From: JAUVXJ01 sp034430275 | Lineage (GTDB): Bacteria > Chloroflexota > Anaerolineae > UBA7937 > B3-Chlor | DNA: 7,198 nucleotides | Direction of reading: 5' to 3' | Assembly: GCA_034430275.1 (NCBI GenBank) | Contig: DAOUEW010000182.1 | Coordinates: 1-7,198 of the forward strand | Shown: in pieces, positions 5,737-7,198 of the stretch | How positions within the stretch are numbered: the stretch's first letter is position 1 | Layout: every line of letters starts with the position of its first letter | Position numbers and translations under genes: made by a program | Notes under the pieces: model-generated | The model's input: only the letters and a program-made list of their open reading frames with translations | Told to the model about the DNA's origin: nothing | Database searches by the model: none

Positions 5737-6435
5737 CTAGGGCGAGAGGCGGCCGTACCTATACGACACGTTCAGATGGTCGTGGGGCGTGCCGGCTAAC
5801 ATGCCCAGCCTGCTCACCGCGTCGCATGAGCTCCCGTTCTGTACCACCAGCCAGTGGGGCCCGCCCACGTCCGGATCGTGGATCCAGCTCCCCGATCCGT
5901 ACGCGAACCCCGCCTTGCCGTCGGCGTCGGTGTACTTCACGTCCATCCCCGTAGGCCAGTAGAACTCCACCCGCACACCGGTGGCGGGTAGCCGGTTCGA
6001 CTGGTAGACCCACACGTCCACGCTCGCGGGGCCGCTGCGCTCCCTCAGTTCCACGCAGTGGTAGGCCCAACCCTTGATCTGCTCCACGTGCACCCCGTAC
6101 TTGTTGACCGCCCAGTTGTAGGTTCGCTGGACCCCATACATGTCGTACACTTTCAAGCCTATGGGGCCTGACGGCGCGGGGGTGGGCGTGGGAGTCGGTG
6201 TCGGAGTTGGCGTGGCGGCTATAGCTACGTAGGGCAGGTACTGCCGCGGCCTGAGCGGGATGGGCATATCCATAGTGATGTACGGCAGGTAGGAGACCGG
6301 GGTCAAGTTGGGAGGGATCTCGCCCAGCGCGGAGATGGGGATGGCGCTGTTCGCCAGGGGCGAGAGGAGTCCCAGGGCGGTGATGGTCAGCAGGAGGGTG
6401 CATCCCGCCAGCAGGAGAGGGGAGCGAGGCTTCAT
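5737..6435 (-). CDS. Secreted protein with YLPY motifs, Thr-Pro linker and beta-sandwich-like domain
   Basis: A 232-residue exported protein of unknown function. Residues 1-31 are a Sec-type signal peptide (MKPR, hydrophobic core about 6-27, then SANSA-like ANSA before IPISA). SYLPYI (48-53) and QYLPYV (65-70) repeat a Tyr-Leu-Pro motif. Residues 75-88 are a Thr-Pro/Ala-Pro linker. From 90 on lies one domain, probably Ig- or transthyretin-like: VRVEFYWPTG, TDADGKAGFAYGSGSW, DPDVGGPHW, and a closing GMLAGTPHDHLNVSYRY. The TDADGKA turn is typical of extracellular beta-sandwich modules, and C127 with C204 could form a disulfide. The ATG at 6435 has a TAG immediately before it in frame, so translation cannot start further upstream; the Shine-Dalgarno is weak. 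It has its own strong promoter and lies downstream of another secreted-protein gene on the same strand. Confidence 0.8.
   Translation of the reverse strand: MKPRSPLLLAGCTLLLTITALGLLSPLANSAIPISALGEIPPNLTPVSYLPYITMDMPIPLRPRQYLPYVAIAATPTPTPTPTPTPAPSGPIGLKVYDMYGVQRTYNWAVNKYGVHVEQIKGWAYHCVELRERSGPASVDVWVYQSNRLPATGVRVEFYWPTGMDVKYTDADGKAGFAYGSGSWIHDPDVGGPHWLVVQNGSSCDAVSRLGMLAGTPHDHLNVSYRYGRLSP
6172..6213 (-). repeat. Thr-Pro/Ala-Pro linker-encoding hexanucleotide tract
   Basis: Seven consecutive six-base units encode (Thr-Pro)6-Ala-Pro, residues 75-88 of the secreted protein. Third positions vary between units. In the protein it is a stiff extracellular spacer separating the YLPY-containing N-terminal part from the C-terminal domain. 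Confidence 0.85.
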
Positions 6436-6483
6436 CTAAGCCGGTCCGTCGTAGTCACGGGCTGGGTGTGATTGCATGGGCAG

Positions 6484-6512
6484 AGTATAGCATCTTCGGC
6501 GTGGGGTGTCAA
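6484..6512 (-). promoter_or_regulatory. Near-consensus sigma70-type promoter for the TP-linker secreted protein
   Basis: On the minus strand an exact TTGACA (6507-6512) and TATACT (6484-6489, five of six) are separated by exactly 17 nt. Transcription should start near 6477, giving a leader of about 42 nt. An ATG at 6475-6477 falls on the predicted start and opens a 13-codon frame that ends in the TAG directly before the gene's ATG. Confidence 0.82.
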
Positions 6513-6540
6513 TACGAACGCTCGCCTACCTGGGGTGGCA

Positions 6541-6580
6541 CCGTGTCATGCACGGCAGTGCGCTCAACGCGGCGCCGCGT
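6541..6580. other. Two GC-rich inverted repeats downstream of the YLPLL protein gene
   Basis: CCGTG-TCATG-CACGG (6541-6555) is a 5-bp stem with a 5-nt loop, and ACGCGGCGCCGCGT (6567-6580) is a 14-nt perfect palindrome. Both lie 40-80 nt beyond the stop codon at 6622 of the minus-strand gene and before the next promoter, so they may mark the transcript 3' end. Neither is followed by a T-tract. The rest of the 186-nt gap (6436-6621) holds only the promoter. Confidence 0.4.
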
Positions 6581-6621
6581 GCTCTGCCTGAGAGGGATCT
6601 TGTGAGCGATGGCAGTCGGGT

Positions 6622-7198
6622 TCAGCGCGGGTGGTTCTTGGATAGCAATGGAAGGTATAGCCTGGGCGTGAGACTGCACGTCAGGCTGATCGCGTCGAAG
6701 TACACAGGGTTCGGGGGGTTTGGCACCCGGATCTCGGCCACGGCACTGATCCTGGCCCCGGTGGCGTCGGAGGGCGCGACCAGTGGACCTACCGTCAGTG
6801 GACGGTAGACGTCAGCTTCCCCTTTCAGGCATCCTTCGCTGTCGCCCGGCATTGGAGGCAGCCACTCCACACGCAGGCACAAACGGTAGAAACCAGGCTC
6901 ATCGTTGTAGGCCCACCCGGTGAGAGTGTAGGTGGCTCCAGGGAAGACTGGCACCTCCTGGTAGATGCGGATGTCATAGTGGGAGCCGAGGTCGCTCAGG
7001 GAGGCAGCCCAGTTCCCTGAGCTGACAGGAGTGGTGACAGTGACGAAGCTGGTGTCAGAGGAGGCGGTCCAGGCCGAGGTCCCTTCCTCGAAGCCACCGT
7101 TACTCAGGTGGTCTGTTTGCCCAAGAGCACTGGCGGAGGCCAGGAGAAGAAAGAAGACGATGGAAGCCACCGAGGAGACGACGATCAGCGCTGCAAGG
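6622..7198 (-). CDS. Secreted carbohydrate-binding-like protein ending in YLPLLSKN (5' end off window)
   Basis: I see 191 residues; the frame stays open to the right edge, so the N-terminus is missing. The first visible residues (LAALIVVSSVASIVFFLLLA) are the hydrophobic core of a signal peptide, with likely cleavage at SALG-QTD. A GTG at 7170 would start inside this core without a Shine-Dalgarno and is unlikely to be the true start. The mature protein begins LSNGGFEEGTSAW, the classic opening of CBM4/9-type or other galactose-binding-like jelly-roll modules. GATYTLTGWAYND, YRLCLRVEW and a late VYFDAISL strand also fit such a fold. It ends PRLYLPLLSKNHPR, a Tyr-Leu-Pro motif with a basic tail often seen at the ends of Chloroflexota exported proteins. 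The role is probably binding of a glycan or cell-surface polymer; no catalytic domain is visible. Confidence 0.8.
   Translation of the reverse strand, partial: LAALIVVSSVASIVFFLLLASASALGQTDHLSNGGFEEGTSAWTASSDTSFVTVTTPVSSGNWAASLSDLGSHYDIRIYQEVPVFPGATYTLTGWAYNDEPGFYRLCLRVEWLPPMPGDSEGCLKGEADVYRPLTVGPLVAPSDATGARISAVAEIRVPNPPNPVYFDAISLTCSLTPRLYLPLLSKNHPR

Noticed and set aside
6400..6411. Lipobox-like LAGC at residues 9-12 of the TP-linker protein
   Set aside because: The cysteine falls inside the hydrophobic core, too close to the N-terminus; hydrophobic sequence continues to about residue 27, so a Sec signal peptide ending near ANSA is the better reading.
7168..7170. GTG 7170 as start of the YLPLL protein
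   Set aside because: The frame continues upstream in hydrophobic signal-peptide sequence to the window edge, and there is no Shine-Dalgarno or basic n-region at this codon.

Overview
The window is GC-rich bacterial DNA with densely packed genes and Shine-Dalgarno-led starts. Two neighbouring exported proteins at the right end carry Tyr-Leu-Pro-hydrophobic motifs (YLPLL, YLPYI, YLPYV), one beside a Thr-Pro repeat linker. That combination is typical of Chloroflexota (Anaerolineae-like) surface proteins, so I suggest that phylum. This is an inference; there is no rRNA or other marker gene here.

Left block, 1-2888, minus strand: one apparent operon. A perfect sigma70 consensus promoter (TTGACA-N17-TATAAT) drives two tandem paralogous transcarbamylases of the AOTCase/SOTCase/YgeW 'knotted' type. 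The first-transcribed copy (1767-2813) keeps the HCLP substrate loop. The second (739-1752), 14 nt downstream, has HPMP instead. After a 139-nt gap that can fold into three hairpins comes a zinc-ribbon threonine-synthase-like PLP enzyme (599 to 1), cut by the window edge. The block looks like amino-acid metabolism in which two carbamoyltransferases act on different amine substrates. No other arginine or purine-catabolism gene is in view, so direction and substrate remain open.

Middle block, 2925-5387, plus strand: a divergent promoter (TTGCGA-N17-TATAAT) gives an almost leaderless transcript for a small DUF192 protein (2972-3319). It is followed by a full-length acetoacetyl-CoA synthetase (aacS, 3438-5387), which activates free acetoacetate to acetoacetyl-CoA.

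Right block, 5388-7198: a 57-residue helix-turn-helix protein (5530-5703) is preceded by a possible 23-codon leader ORF with a strong Shine-Dalgarno. It converges, across a 33-nt gap with a hairpin, on two minus-strand secreted proteins: a TP-linker/beta-sandwich protein (5737-6435) with its own strong promoter, and a carbohydrate-binding-like protein (6622 to the right edge, 5' end missing) ending in YLPLLSKN.

No tRNA, rRNA, CRISPR array, insertion sequence or phage gene was seen. No stretch without a gene exceeds 300 bases. The points most worth a second look are the split in active-site loop between the tandem transcarbamylases, the structured RNA between them and the PLP enzyme, the small HTH gene with its leader ORF, and the shared YLP motifs.
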